Assembly: GCA_041946685.1 (NCBI GenBank)
Contig: JBHGAV010000087.1
Coordinates: 1-12,899 of the forward strand
Direction of reading: 5' to 3'
DNA length: 12,899 nt
From: JBHGAV01 sp041946685
GTDB lineage: Bacteria > Acidobacteriota > Terriglobia > Bryobacterales > Bryobacteraceae
This document shows, in pieces, positions 1-5,640 of this stretch; position 1 is the first letter of the stretch, and each line of letters begins with the position of its first letter. The position numbers were made by a program, and so were the translations under genes. Under the pieces are notes generated by a model. That model made no database searches. It was not told where the DNA came from and saw nothing but the letters and a program-made list of their open reading frames with translations.

Positions 1-1274
1 AACTTGCGGTAGTCGGACTTCTTCATCCGGCCGTCCTCCCACACCACCATGCTGGCCACGGTGTCCGCACCCTGAATGTGGGAGATGTCGAAGCACTCGA
101 CGCGGGCGGGCGGCTCCTCAAGCCCCAGCGCGCCCTGAAGCGCCTCGCGGATGGCATTGACCGAAGGCTTGCACACGCGGAAGCGCTGCTCGAAACTGTG
201 CCGGGCGTTGGTGCCGGCCAGGGCCAGCATGGCCTTCCTGGTGCCGCGCTGCGGCGTGTGAATCTCGACTTTCCGTCCCCGCTTCTCCGAGAGGAGCTGC
301 TCCAGCGCTTCCCTGCCCTCGAACTCCGTTGGAACGTCGATGCGGGACGGGATCTGAAGTTGATCCAGGTAGAACTGCGTCACCACGGAAGAAAGGAACT
401 CGCCCGGTTCGAATTCCTCCTGATCCTCCCAGAAGAACTCGCGGCGGTCCACCATGTGGCCCTTGCGGACGTGGAATACGTTTACGGCCACCAGAGGCGG
501 TTCCGCGTAGAAGCCGAAGATGTCGGCGTCCTCGCCCTCAACGTCCGCCATCTTCTGCTTCTCCTCCAACTGCCCGACCGTCCCGAGCATGTCGCGGAGA
601 CCGGCCGCTTCCTCAAAACGCATCGCCTCGGAGGCCTCCTCCATGCGCGTGCGCAGATCGTCCGCAAGGTCGTGCAGCCGCCCGTCCAAGAGCAGTCTCA
701 CGTTCTTGACCGCGCGCGCGTAGGCGTCATCGGTCGTCAACCCCTGCACGCACGGGCCAAGGCAGCGATGGATGTGGTACTGAAGACATGGCTGCGGATG
801 GTTGCGGGCGAGATCGACCGTACAGGACGGCACCTGGAACGACCGGTGGATGAAATGCACAAGCCGGTAGGCGAGGCTGGCGGGCAGGTAGGGACCGAAG
901 TAGGACGCCCCGTCCTTGCGGATGCGCCGGGTGACATACACCCGGGGGTATCTCTCGTTAGTCAGCTTAATGCAGGGGAACGACTTATCGTCTCGCAGCA
1001 ACACGTTGAAGCGAGGCTGGTACTGCTTGATGAGGTTGTTCTCAAGCGCAAAGGCCTCCCGCTCGGTGTCGACCAGGATGAAGTCGAGGGCGCTGGCCTC
1101 CGCGATCAGGCTGCCGGTCTTGGCGTCGGCCAGCCGCTCCTCAGAGAAGTAGCTTCGCACCCGGGCGCGCAGGTTTTTGGCCTTGCCCACGTAGAGGACC
1201 GTGCCGTGCTTATCCCTGTAGAGGTAGACCCCCGGTGAGGCGGGCAGTTCCAACGCTTTTTCGCGAAGATCCAT
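1..1274 (-). CDS. uvrC: Excinuclease ABC subunit C, N-terminal 424 residues (partial)
   Basis: UvrC makes the dual incisions around a bulky DNA lesion after UvrA/UvrB have located it. Reading the minus strand from the ATG at 1274 gives a GIY-YIG nuclease domain (PGVYLYRDKHG, then LYVGKAKNLRARV). A Cys-rich segment follows (PSCTVDLAR, PQPCLQYHIHRCLGPC), matching the four-cysteine region that holds a 4Fe-4S cluster in this family. Next is the UVR helical motif (MEEASEAMRFEEAAGLRDM), and then the start of the RNase H-like second nuclease domain with the ECFDISHIQGADTVASMVV block and its catalytic Asp. E. coli UvrC is about 610 residues, so roughly the last 190 (end of the RNase H fold and HhH motifs) lie beyond the left edge. 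No Shine-Dalgarno is visible; the start follows a -10-like TATACC by only five bases. The assignment is secure. Confidence 0.97.
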   Translation of the reverse strand, partial: MDLREKALELPASPGVYLYRDKHGTVLYVGKAKNLRARVRSYFSEERLADAKTGSLIAEASALDFILVDTEREAFALENNLIKQYQPRFNVLLRDDKSFPCIKLTNERYPRVYVTRRIRKDGASYFGPYLPASLAYRLVHFIHRSFQVPSCTVDLARNHPQPCLQYHIHRCLGPCVQGLTTDDAYARAVKNVRLLLDGRLHDLADDLRTRMEEASEAMRFEEAAGLRDMLGTVGQLEEKQKMADVEGEDADIFGFYAEPPLVAVNVFHVRKGHMVDRREFFWEDQEEFEPGEFLSSVVTQFYLDQLQIPSRIDVPTEFEGREALEQLLSEKRGRKVEIHTPQRGTRKAMLALAGTNARHSFEQRFRVCKPSVNAIREALQGALGLEEPPARVECFDISHIQGADTVASMVVWEDGRMKKSDYRK

Positions 1275-1279
1275 CGGAC

Positions 1280-1287
1280 GGTATACT
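1280..1287. promoter_or_regulatory. Overlapping divergent -10 elements for uvrC and the TPR gene
   Basis: The palindromic GTATAC core serves both strands. On the plus strand TATACT (1282-1287) lies six bases before the GTG at 1294. On the minus strand TATACC (1285-1280) lies five bases before the uvrC ATG at 1274. With the usual spacing of about seven bases from -10 to start point, both transcripts would begin at or within a base or two of their start codons, so both would be leaderless. No convincing -35 hexamer is visible for either. Seen: motif and spacing. Inferred: leaderless transcription. Confidence 0.5.
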
Positions 1288-1293
1288 TTAATT

Positions 1294-1659
1294 GTGCCAC
1301 TCGGTGTGATTGCGCTCCTGGCAGTGCTGGCCTTTGCTGCCCCCGCACAGGAACCTCCCGAAGAGGACGAAGCCCTCATCCAGAAGGAGTATTCCTTCAA
1401 CCCGATTCAGGCCCAGAAAGAGGTCCAGATCGGCAACTACTACTTCAGAAAGGGCAGCTACCGGGCCGCTGCGGGCCGATTTCGGGAGGCGACGCGGTGG
1501 AACGAGAACTACGCCGAAGCGTACTTCCGGCTGGGCGAGACCTGCCAGAAGATGAAGGATTCGGCGGGCGCCCGCTCCGCTTACGAAAAGTTCCTGAAGC
1601 TGGAGCCGGACACCAAACGCGCCGTCCAGGTCCGTAAATTATTGGCTGGGAAGCTGTAA
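1294..1659 (+). CDS. Small exported TPR-repeat protein
   Basis: A 121-residue protein beginning with GTG. Residues 1-18 form a short hydrophobic signal sequence (VIALLAVLAFAAPAQ) with a likely cleavage after AFA or APA. Residues 41-74 and 75-107 are two tetratricopeptide repeats, recognisable from the alternating small/aromatic pattern (GNYYFRKGSYRAAAGRFREA and AEAYFRLGETCQKM), followed by a capping helix. TPR proteins of this size act as protein-protein adaptors at or beyond the cytoplasmic membrane; BamD-like assembly proteins are one relative, but nothing here fixes the partner. The start is chosen because the TATACT at 1282-1287 leaves no room for a leader and because the signal peptide begins there. 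Its 3' end overlaps the convergent TIR gene by 21 bases. Confidence 0.8.
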   Translation: MPLGVIALLAVLAFAAPAQEPPEEDEALIQKEYSFNPIQAQKEVQIGNYYFRKGSYRAAAGRFREATRWNENYAEAYFRLGETCQKMKDSAGARSAYEKFLKLEPDTKRAVQVRKLLAGKL

Positions 1660-2208
1660 CGCGAGATTGGCTTTGTTTGGCCCTTTTATGGCGGCAACCA
1701 CTCGCCGCAGTCCCGCGTCCCAGTCCGGGAACAGGTCCACATACTGAATCTCGCGGGTGATGCTGGCCGGAACCGGGCAATCCTCCAGACGAACGGGGAT
1801 CAGGTAGATCTGGTCGAGCGGGGCGCGGCGGGCGCAATCCAGGGCGTACCGCAGCTCGGCCTGAAACTGCCCCTTCTTGCGGACGGCGCGGGTTGAGAGG
1901 CACGCGACGAAGAAATCGCTGACCTCGATGGCTTGCTGGATCGCCCGCGGCCAGTTCTGCCCCGGAAGGAGTTTCTTGCGATCCAGCCAGGGGTCGAAGC
2001 CGCGATCCCGGAGAGCTCCATACAGACGTTCGGCCTGGGCCGCGTCCTCCTCCACATAAGCGATGAAGATCCTGGGGCCGCGCGCGGGGAGGAACTCGTA
2101 GCCGCCGGCGTGGCGGCGAAACACACCCAGCCCGTCGATCTCGACCGATGAGGCCTCCTCCAGGCAGTGCCGCAGGATACGGACGATCTGGTCAGTGTTT
2201 CCCGGCAC
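1639..2208 (-). CDS. TIR-domain protein with an HU-like N-terminal module
   Basis: 189 residues. Residues 45-175 form a bacterial TIR domain: first strand RIFIAYVEED, helix AERLYGALRDRG, BB-loop region FDPWLDRKKLLPGQNW, the ELRYAL helix carrying E118 at the position of the catalytic glutamate of NAD-cleaving TIRs, then IPVRLEDCPVP and IQYVDLF. Residues 7-42 (IVRILRHCLEEASSVEIDGLGVFRRH, then GGYEFLP) resemble the middle of a small HU/IHF protein: a helix, then V.I.GLG.F, then a strand, without the DNA-wrapping arm. The gene overlaps the upstream HU-like gene by 17 bases, so the two are co-translated. TIR NADases often act as the killing effector of defence or toxin systems; that role here is inference. 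Plain signalling or NAD turnover are alternatives. Confidence 0.85.
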   Translation of the reverse strand: MPGNTDQIVRILRHCLEEASSVEIDGLGVFRRHAGGYEFLPARGPRIFIAYVEEDAAQAERLYGALRDRGFDPWLDRKKLLPGQNWPRAIQQAIEVSDFFVACLSTRAVRKKGQFQAELRYALDCARRAPLDQIYLIPVRLEDCPVPASITREIQYVDLFPDWDAGLRRVVAAIKGPNKANLALQLPSQ

Positions 2209-2419
2209 GGCGACTGGCTTCCTTGGTCCTCGTCATGTCGAATTGAAAGTTGACCTTCTTTCCCGGCGTGAATGTGCCGAGGCCCGGAAGACAGACCGGA
2301 TTGCCACGTTTGAGTTCGGCCAGGATATCGTGGATCAGGCGGTCCAGGCGGTCGGCGGCGACGGCGCGCGGGAGGCGGGCCTTACGAGCCAGCCGCTCAG
2401 TGATGTCCTGCTTCTTCAT
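2192..2419 (-). CDS. Short HU-family DNA-binding-like protein
   Basis: 75 residues. Residues 2-40 give the HU/IHF N-terminal helices (KKQDITERLARKARLPRAVAA, then HDILAELKRG), followed by the family signature V.LPGLGTF with a terminal strand KKVNFQF. The usual HU length is about 90. The missing part is the flexible beta-arm that intercalates DNA: the G-L-G-T-F motif runs straight into PGKKVNFQF and a basic tail. It is the first gene of a two-gene unit; its stop lies inside the start region of the TIR gene. AGGCGG sits just before the ATG, and TGCTAGCAT (minus strand, 2437-2429) is a possible extended -10, leaving a very short leader. It may be a sensor or anchor for the TIR protein; that is inference from the fusion-like N-terminus of its neighbour. 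Confidence 0.8.
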   Translation of the reverse strand: MKKQDITERLARKARLPRAVAADRLDRLIHDILAELKRGNPVCLPGLGTFTPGKKVNFQFDMTRTKEASRRAGKH

Positions 2420-2431
2420 ACCGCCTACATG

Positions 2432-2704
2432 CTAGCAGGCGATGGGGCGGAAACCCGCCGAACAGGCGAGGAGACAGGGCCAGACAAGTCTTTTGTAAGC
2501 AATCATTTGAGCGGGGCAGGCCGCAGGCGCCAAAAGTTGGTAACTCCGGAAGGCCGACTCGGCGATCGTCGCCCAACTGAACCGCGTCTCGGCCGTGAGG
2601 CGGGCCTGGGCGCCGATCCGGCGCCGCAGAGGAGTGTCGCTCAGGAGCCGGCACAAGGCGGCCGCGAAGTCCGGCCAGCGACGCGGTTCCATCCGGAGTG
2701 GATC
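2432..2704 (-). pseudogene. C-terminal remnant of a GT4-type glycosyltransferase
   Basis: From about 2704 to 2531 the minus strand, in a different frame from the upstream fragment, reads RMEPRRWPDFAAALCRLLSD, then TPLRRRIGAQARLTAETRFS and WATIAESAFRSYQLL. This is the typical end of a GT-B family 4 glycosyltransferase: a P...DFAAAL...LL.D..LR..IG..AR....E.FSW..IA pattern that follows the sugar-nucleotide site. The catalytic EX7E region and everything before it are absent. The frame upstream of 2704 is only a shadow of the overlapping fragment. The frame stays open to 2432, but the last 30 residues look unrelated. I infer an internal deletion plus frameshift; a genuine frameshifted full fusion is less likely because the two halves together are far shorter than a GT4 enzyme. 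Confidence 0.55.
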
Positions 2705-3132
2705 GCGCCCCAGACCCCGCGGCGCACGTGCACCAGGATGAGCGCAGCCGTGCCGGCGAATAAGCCGCCGTGACGGTCGAGGATGAGGGCCCGAAACGGC
2801 GGGATCAAAAAGGGAGCGAGCTTCAGCGGCCAATGGCCGCGGCCTCCCGTCCAAGTGGCTACGCTGAGCGCGACCCAGAGCGGCCAGAGTTGAACCTGCG
2901 CCCGCAAGAGAAGCCGGAGCGAGCCGGGATGGACCGAGACGCGCTCGCAAAGCTGGGCGGTCTCGGGCAGGGACCGGACTGAGGAAAAGAGCCAAATGGG
3001 GACTTCCGGCGCGCCCTTCTCTAGATGAACGACGGCCGTGTCGCAGAAATCCGGCTCAAAACCGAAGACAGCCGCAACCCTGCAATCAGTCTTGCCAATG
3101 CGGGGCAGGCGCGCAGCGGCCACCCCGGTCAC
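2641..3132 (-). pseudogene. N-terminal part of a glycan-biosynthesis-like protein, probably truncated
   Basis: Open frame of 163 residues from a GTG at 3132. The conserved-looking part starts at about residue 18 (CRVAAVFGFEPDFCDTAVVH) and continues through PEVPIWLFSS, LCERVSVHPGSLRLL, WVALSVATWTG, LKLAPFLIPPFRALI and GLFAGTAALI to HSGWNR at residues 145-150. This resembles a family of surface-polysaccharide or glycosyltransferase-associated proteins I recall from Acidobacteriota; the memory is not firm. After HSGWNR the frame decays quickly into a stop. The DNA from that point makes sense only in another frame, as the end of a glycosyltransferase (next entry). No good start codon sits at the expected N-terminus (before V19). 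The most likely reading is a dead gene produced by a deletion joining two genes. Confidence 0.5.
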
Positions 3133-3204
3133 AAGCGTATTCTATTGGAGCCGGCTCTGAGGGCATGCTGAGCGGGCCCCGCCCGGAGCTGTTGGCAACA
3201 GGTC

Positions 3205-3543
3205 TCAGTGGTCGCAAACGTTCTTGCCCGTTTGCAGCGTGCCGGCCAGGTAGCCGGCGACCAGCCGCTCGGGCGTCTCGGCGGGCGCGCCGACAATCAC
3301 CTGGATGCCCCTCTCGGCGAACAGCCCCTGGGCCCGTTGCCCCATGCCTCCGGCGATGATCACGCTGGCGCCGCGCTCGGCCAGCCAGCGCGGCAAAAGG
3401 CCGGGCTCATGCGGAGGGGCGTCCACTTCTTCGCGCTTGACGATCTTCTTCCCGGCCAGGTCCACATCGACCAGCGCGAAACGCTCGCAGTGTCCGAAGT
3501 GCATCGAAAGCTGTCCGTTCGCAAGGGGAATCGCGATCTTCAT
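3205..3543 (-). CDS. NifX/NifB-family (dinitrogenase iron-molybdenum cofactor biosynthesis) small protein
   Basis: 112 residues from the ATG at 3543, preceded by AAAGGA eight bases upstream. An upstream in-frame extension exists, but its sequence has no family character. The protein shows the family fold: MKIAIPLANGQLSMHFGHCE with the HFG.C metal-site region (H15, H18, C19), FALVDVD, a PP.EPG...WL segment, GASVIIAGGMGQRAQ, and LFAERGIQVIVGA. Family members (NifX, the NifB C-terminus, NafY, MTH1175-like proteins) bind an iron-sulfur or FeMo-type cluster or its precursor. There is no nitrogenase here, so a general metal-cluster carrier or sensor is more likely. It is the last gene of the minus-strand run that starts with the sigma-54 activator. 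Confidence 0.88.
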   Translation of the reverse strand: MKIAIPLANGQLSMHFGHCERFALVDVDLAGKKIVKREEVDAPPHEPGLLPRWLAERGASVIIAGGMGQRAQGLFAERGIQVIVGAPAETPERLVAGYLAGTLQTGKNVCDH

Positions 3544-3595
3544 GTAAGTGTCCTTTCCTGTCATGGGTTCTTCGATATCCTCTGTGGCCTTGGTC

Positions 3596-3712
3596 TCATC
3601 CCGACCGCAACGGGGTGAAAGCTGAAAACGGGATGTCGTTGTTCCCGGCAATGCGCCTGCCGCTGCCGGAACCCCTGCACCGCCCACAAGTGGTGATCCC
3701 GACCTTGTTCAT
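3596..3712 (-). CDS. Small Cys-containing ORF between the two NifX-like genes
   Basis: A 38-residue reading frame from the ATG at 3712, with GGAG nine bases upstream and 19 bases after the stop of the NifX gene at 3732. It starts MNKVGITTCGRCRGSGSGRR, so a CxxC pair follows a hydrophobic strand, and it ends ITPFS-like without further motifs. The first residues recall the opening of CGGC-domain proteins (KVGI..C), of which this would be only a stub. It could be a real small metal-binding peptide, a frameshifted remnant, or chance; the good ribosome site is the main argument for it. I do not recognise it with confidence. Confidence 0.25.
   Translation of the reverse strand: MNKVGITTCGRCRGSGSGRRIAGNNDIPFSAFTPLRSG
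3647..3662 (-). promoter_or_regulatory. Possible -24/-12 (sigma-54) promoter before the NifX gene at 3543
   Basis: The minus strand reads CGGCAGGCGCATTGCC, matching TGGCACG-N4-TTGCW at GG (-24), CA, G and all of TTGC with correct spacing; positions 1, 6 and 16 differ. Transcription would start near 3635, about 90 bases before the ATG at 3543. It lies inside the doubtful small ORF at 3596-3712, which weakens both calls. Confidence 0.35.
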
Positions 3713-3731
3713 TCGTGGACTCCACCGGTCC

Positions 3732-4091
3732 CTACCAATGTCCTTCCACGTCGGCTGACACGGCCGCGCCGAGCTTGCCGCCCTTGAATTGCTTAATCGC
3801 ATCGGTGACCGTCTCGGCCGCTCCGGTGTAGATCGTGATCTTCGCCGCCTGCAAAGCCGCAAAGGCCTTCGGGCCGACGTGCCCGGTGATCAAAGCCTCC
3901 GCTCCAAGATCCATGACCCTCTTGGCGGCCTGAATGCCGGCGCCTTGGGCGGCATTCAGATTGACGGCATTGTCCACCGGGAAGAAGCTTCCCTTTTCTG
4001 TGTCCAACAGAATGAAGTACTTCGCTCGCCCGAAGCGTGCGTCGAGGGGCGATTGCAGTTCTCTTCCCTGCGAGGTAATGACGACCTTCAT
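3732..4091 (-). CDS. NifX/NifB-family (dinitrogenase iron-molybdenum cofactor biosynthesis) protein
   Basis: 119 residues from the ATG at 4091. The start is chosen because the family begins MKVVITSQG and because a -24/-12 promoter sits just upstream, ruling out the longer open frame that overlaps the activator gene. Features: SPLDARFGRAKYFILLDTEK (the D.RFGR.....D pattern), NAAQGAGIQAAKRVMDLG with the QGAGI..A segment typical of stand-alone NifX-like carriers, EALITGHVGPKAFAALQAA and KITIYTGA. The HFG.C-type cysteine of the paralogue at 3205-3543 is absent, so any cluster binding must use other ligands. GGGA lies about eight bases before the start. It is separated from the activator by 50 bases that contain its own promoter. 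Function is inferred from family: binding or transfer of a metal cluster. Confidence 0.9.
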   Translation of the reverse strand: MKVVITSQGRELQSPLDARFGRAKYFILLDTEKGSFFPVDNAVNLNAAQGAGIQAAKRVMDLGAEALITGHVGPKAFAALQAAKITIYTGAAETVTDAIKQFKGGKLGAAVSADVEGHW

Positions 4092-4114
4092 GTGCAGTTT
4101 CCCGTCAGGAAGAG

Positions 4115-4130
4115 AGCAAGCGCCTTGCCA
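4115..4130 (-). promoter_or_regulatory. Sigma-54 (-24/-12) promoter for the NifX gene at 4091
   Basis: The minus strand reads TGGCAAGGCGCTTGCT, matching TGGCACG-N4-TTGCW at every defined position but one (A for C at position 6), with exact spacing. The start point would fall near 4104, giving a leader of about 13 bases that still contains the GGGA ribosome site. It sits in the 50-base gap right after the sigma-54 activator gene. No enhancer palindrome is obvious in the coding sequence just upstream; the one at 5545-5557 is about 1.4 kb away. Confidence 0.75.
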
Positions 4131-4141
4131 AACGCGACACG

Positions 4142-5485
4142 CTAACCACGCGTGCTCCGTCCATCGAAAGATGGCAGTTCGATTCCCAGCGAACGGCACT
4201 TGCGGTAGAGCGTGCTGGCATCGATTCCGAGTTCCCGCGCCGCCCTGGAACGGTTTCCCTTGTGGCGCTCCAATGCCGCCTCGATCATGCGCCTCTCCAT
4301 GGCCCGGATCTCGAGATCCCCACCGGAGGTGTCCCCCCCTGGGGCGGGACGCAGTTCCGGCGGCAGATGGTGCAACTCGATCGACTCGCCCCGGCACAAA
4401 ACGAAGGCCTGCTCGATGATGTTCTCCAGCTCGCGGACGTTGCCGGGAAAATCATGCTCCATCAGGCGGGCCAGGACTTCCGGCGAGACGCCGGAAATGT
4501 CTTTGCCCTGAAGGCGGTTGAACCTCAAGATGAGGCGCTCCACCAGCAGGGGAATGTCTTCCCGCCGCTCCCGCAGCGGGGGGAGCTCGAGGTGGATCAC
4601 GCGGATGCGATAGAAGAGGTCCTCGCGGAACTTATTCTGGCGCACAAGTTCCGCCAGGTTCTTGTTGGTCGCGGCCACCACGCGGACATCCACCCTCACC
4701 GGCTCCACCGCGCCGAGAGGCTCGAACGAACGCTCCTGGAGCACCCGCAGCAATCGCGACTGCATGGCCGGGGAGACATCGCCGATCTCGTCGAGGAAGA
4801 TCGTCCCGCGGTCCGCCAGAGCGAAGCGGCCCGGCTTGTCCCGCCGCGCGTCGGTGAATGCGCCGGCCTTGTAGCCGAACAACTCGGACTCCAGCAGCGC
4901 GTCGGGCAAGGCGCCGCAGTTCACCGCGACGAACGGCTTCTTGCGCCTCGGCGACAGGTTGTGAATGGCGCGGGCGAAAAGCTCCTTTCCCGTACCGCTG
5001 GCCCCCTCAATCAGGACCGTGCTGCTGCTTTCGGCGATGTCGGGAAGCACCTGAAACAAACGCTGCATGGCCGGGCTCCGCCCGACGATGTCTGCGAACG
5101 TATAGCGGGACTCCAGTTCCTTGCGAAGCTGCTCGACTCGACTAAGGTCCTGAAACGTCTCGACGCCGCCGATCACCGCACCGCTGTTGTCCCTGAGCAG
5201 CGCGGTGGAGATCCGAATCGGAATCTTTTCCCCCGCCGCGCTTACGATGTGGGCGACAGCCCGGGTGACGGGCTTGCCGGACTCCAGGGTCTGCCTCAGC
5301 GCGCAGGCGCCCTCGCAGACGCTGGCGCGAAAGACGTCGCTGCACCGGCGACCGACCGCCTGCGTCCGGCGCACCCCCGTGATCCTCTCGGCCGCCCGGT
5401 TGAAGCTGGTGATCCGCCACTCGGGGTCGACCGTAAACACGCCTTCGTTGATGGAATCCAGGATGGGATCGCCAAGTGAATGCAT
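4142..5485 (-). CDS. PAS-AAA+-Fis sigma-54-dependent transcriptional activator
   Basis: 447 residues. Residues 5-115 are a PAS sensor (LDSINEGVFTVDPEWRITSFN) with three cysteines in the C..VF...VC...CAL pattern (C48, C57, C61), then a short coiled linker. Residues 130-365 are the sigma-54-interacting AAA+ domain: Walker A GASGTGKE (161-168), loop 1 GAFTDA (208-213, where most relatives have GAFTGA), Walker B TIFLDEIGD (228-236), sensor FREDLFYRIRV, and HDFPGNVRELEN. Residues 397-433 are a Fis-type helix-turn-helix (IEAALERHKGNRSRAARELG). There is no receiver domain, so the signal must enter through the PAS; clustered cysteines suggest redox, metal or Fe-S sensing (inference). It sits between two sigma-54 promoters, so it most likely drives the NifX genes and the divergent operon. 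Its own promoter appears to be sigma-70 type. Confidence 0.95.
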   Translation of the reverse strand: MHSLGDPILDSINEGVFTVDPEWRITSFNRAAERITGVRRTQAVGRRCSDVFRASVCEGACALRQTLESGKPVTRAVAHIVSAAGEKIPIRISTALLRDNSGAVIGGVETFQDLSRVEQLRKELESRYTFADIVGRSPAMQRLFQVLPDIAESSSTVLIEGASGTGKELFARAIHNLSPRRKKPFVAVNCGALPDALLESELFGYKAGAFTDARRDKPGRFALADRGTIFLDEIGDVSPAMQSRLLRVLQERSFEPLGAVEPVRVDVRVVAATNKNLAELVRQNKFREDLFYRIRVIHLELPPLRERREDIPLLVERLILRFNRLQGKDISGVSPEVLARLMEHDFPGNVRELENIIEQAFVLCRGESIELHHLPPELRPAPGGDTSGGDLEIRAMERRMIEAALERHKGNRSRAARELGIDASTLYRKCRSLGIELPSFDGRSTRG

Positions 5486-5495
5486 CCTGCTTTTA

Positions 5496-5524
5496 AGTGT
5501 ATCTTACATCCTTGCAAGATGCAA
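5496..5524 (-). promoter_or_regulatory. Sigma-70-type promoter of the activator gene
   Basis: On the minus strand, TTGCAT (5524-5519) and TACACT (5501-5496) are separated by exactly 17 bases. The start point would be near 5489, only about four bases before the ATG at 5485, so the message would be nearly leaderless. The -35 lies inside the palindrome at 5512-5524, so a protein bound there would block this promoter. Confidence 0.5.
5512..5524. promoter_or_regulatory. TTGCA-N3-TGCAA palindrome over the activator's -35
   Basis: TTGCAAGATGCAA is a perfect inverted repeat with five-base arms and a three-base centre. It covers the -35 hexamer and part of the spacer of the activator promoter, a typical repressor position. 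The TGCA-N3-TGCA core recurs at 10211-10221 and 12659-12669. Confidence 0.5.
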
Positions 5525-5544
5525 CACTAGAGCGCGGTCAATCC

Positions 5545-5557
5545 TGGCATTTTGCCA
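5545..5557. promoter_or_regulatory. TGGCA-N3-TGCCA palindrome, possible enhancer site for the sigma-54 activator
   Basis: TGGCATTTTGCCA is a perfect inverted repeat in the 155-base divergent gap. It lies about 85 bases upstream of the predicted sigma-54 start point near 5637, within the usual enhancer range (roughly 80-150 bases). The Fis-type helix-turn-helix of the neighbouring activator would need such a dyad. Assignment to that protein is inference. Confidence 0.45.
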
Positions 5558-5610
5558 CTACGAGCGTGGTTCGTGCCGCAGACTCGCATGATTCCGCTGC
5601 CGTGGATGCC

Positions 5611-5626
5611 TGGAACGCGACTTGCA
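5611..5626 (+). promoter_or_regulatory. Sigma-54 (-24/-12) promoter of the NifX/ferredoxin-ATPase operon
   Basis: TGGAACGCGACTTGCA matches TGGCACG-N4-TTGCW at all defined positions except position 4 (A for C), with exact spacing between GG at -24 and GC at -12. Transcription would start around 5636-5637, so the ATG at 5641 has a leader of only four or five bases. This is unusually short for a sigma-54 operon. Confidence 0.8.
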
Positions 5627-5640
5627 CCTGTAAGGGCCGG

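Noticed and set aside
78..1238. A 386-codon open frame on the plus strand opposite uvrC
   Set aside because: It is the antisense shadow of uvrC, which shows clear GIY-YIG, UVR and RNase H motifs; the plus-strand translation has no family pattern.
3148..3185. GC-rich inverted repeats GAGCCGGCTC and CGGGC-CCC-GCCCG after the last NifX gene
   Set aside because: Short stems, no T-run on the minus strand; not supportable as a terminator.
3688..4397. Longer N-terminal versions of the two NifX genes (open frames reaching 3687 and 4397)
   Set aside because: The extensions overlap other features, lack family similarity, and the MKIAI and MKVVI starts have ribosome sites or a promoter directly upstream.
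4262..5479. A 405-codon open frame on the plus strand opposite the activator
   Set aside because: Antisense shadow in GC-rich DNA; the minus strand encodes a full PAS-AAA+-Fis activator.
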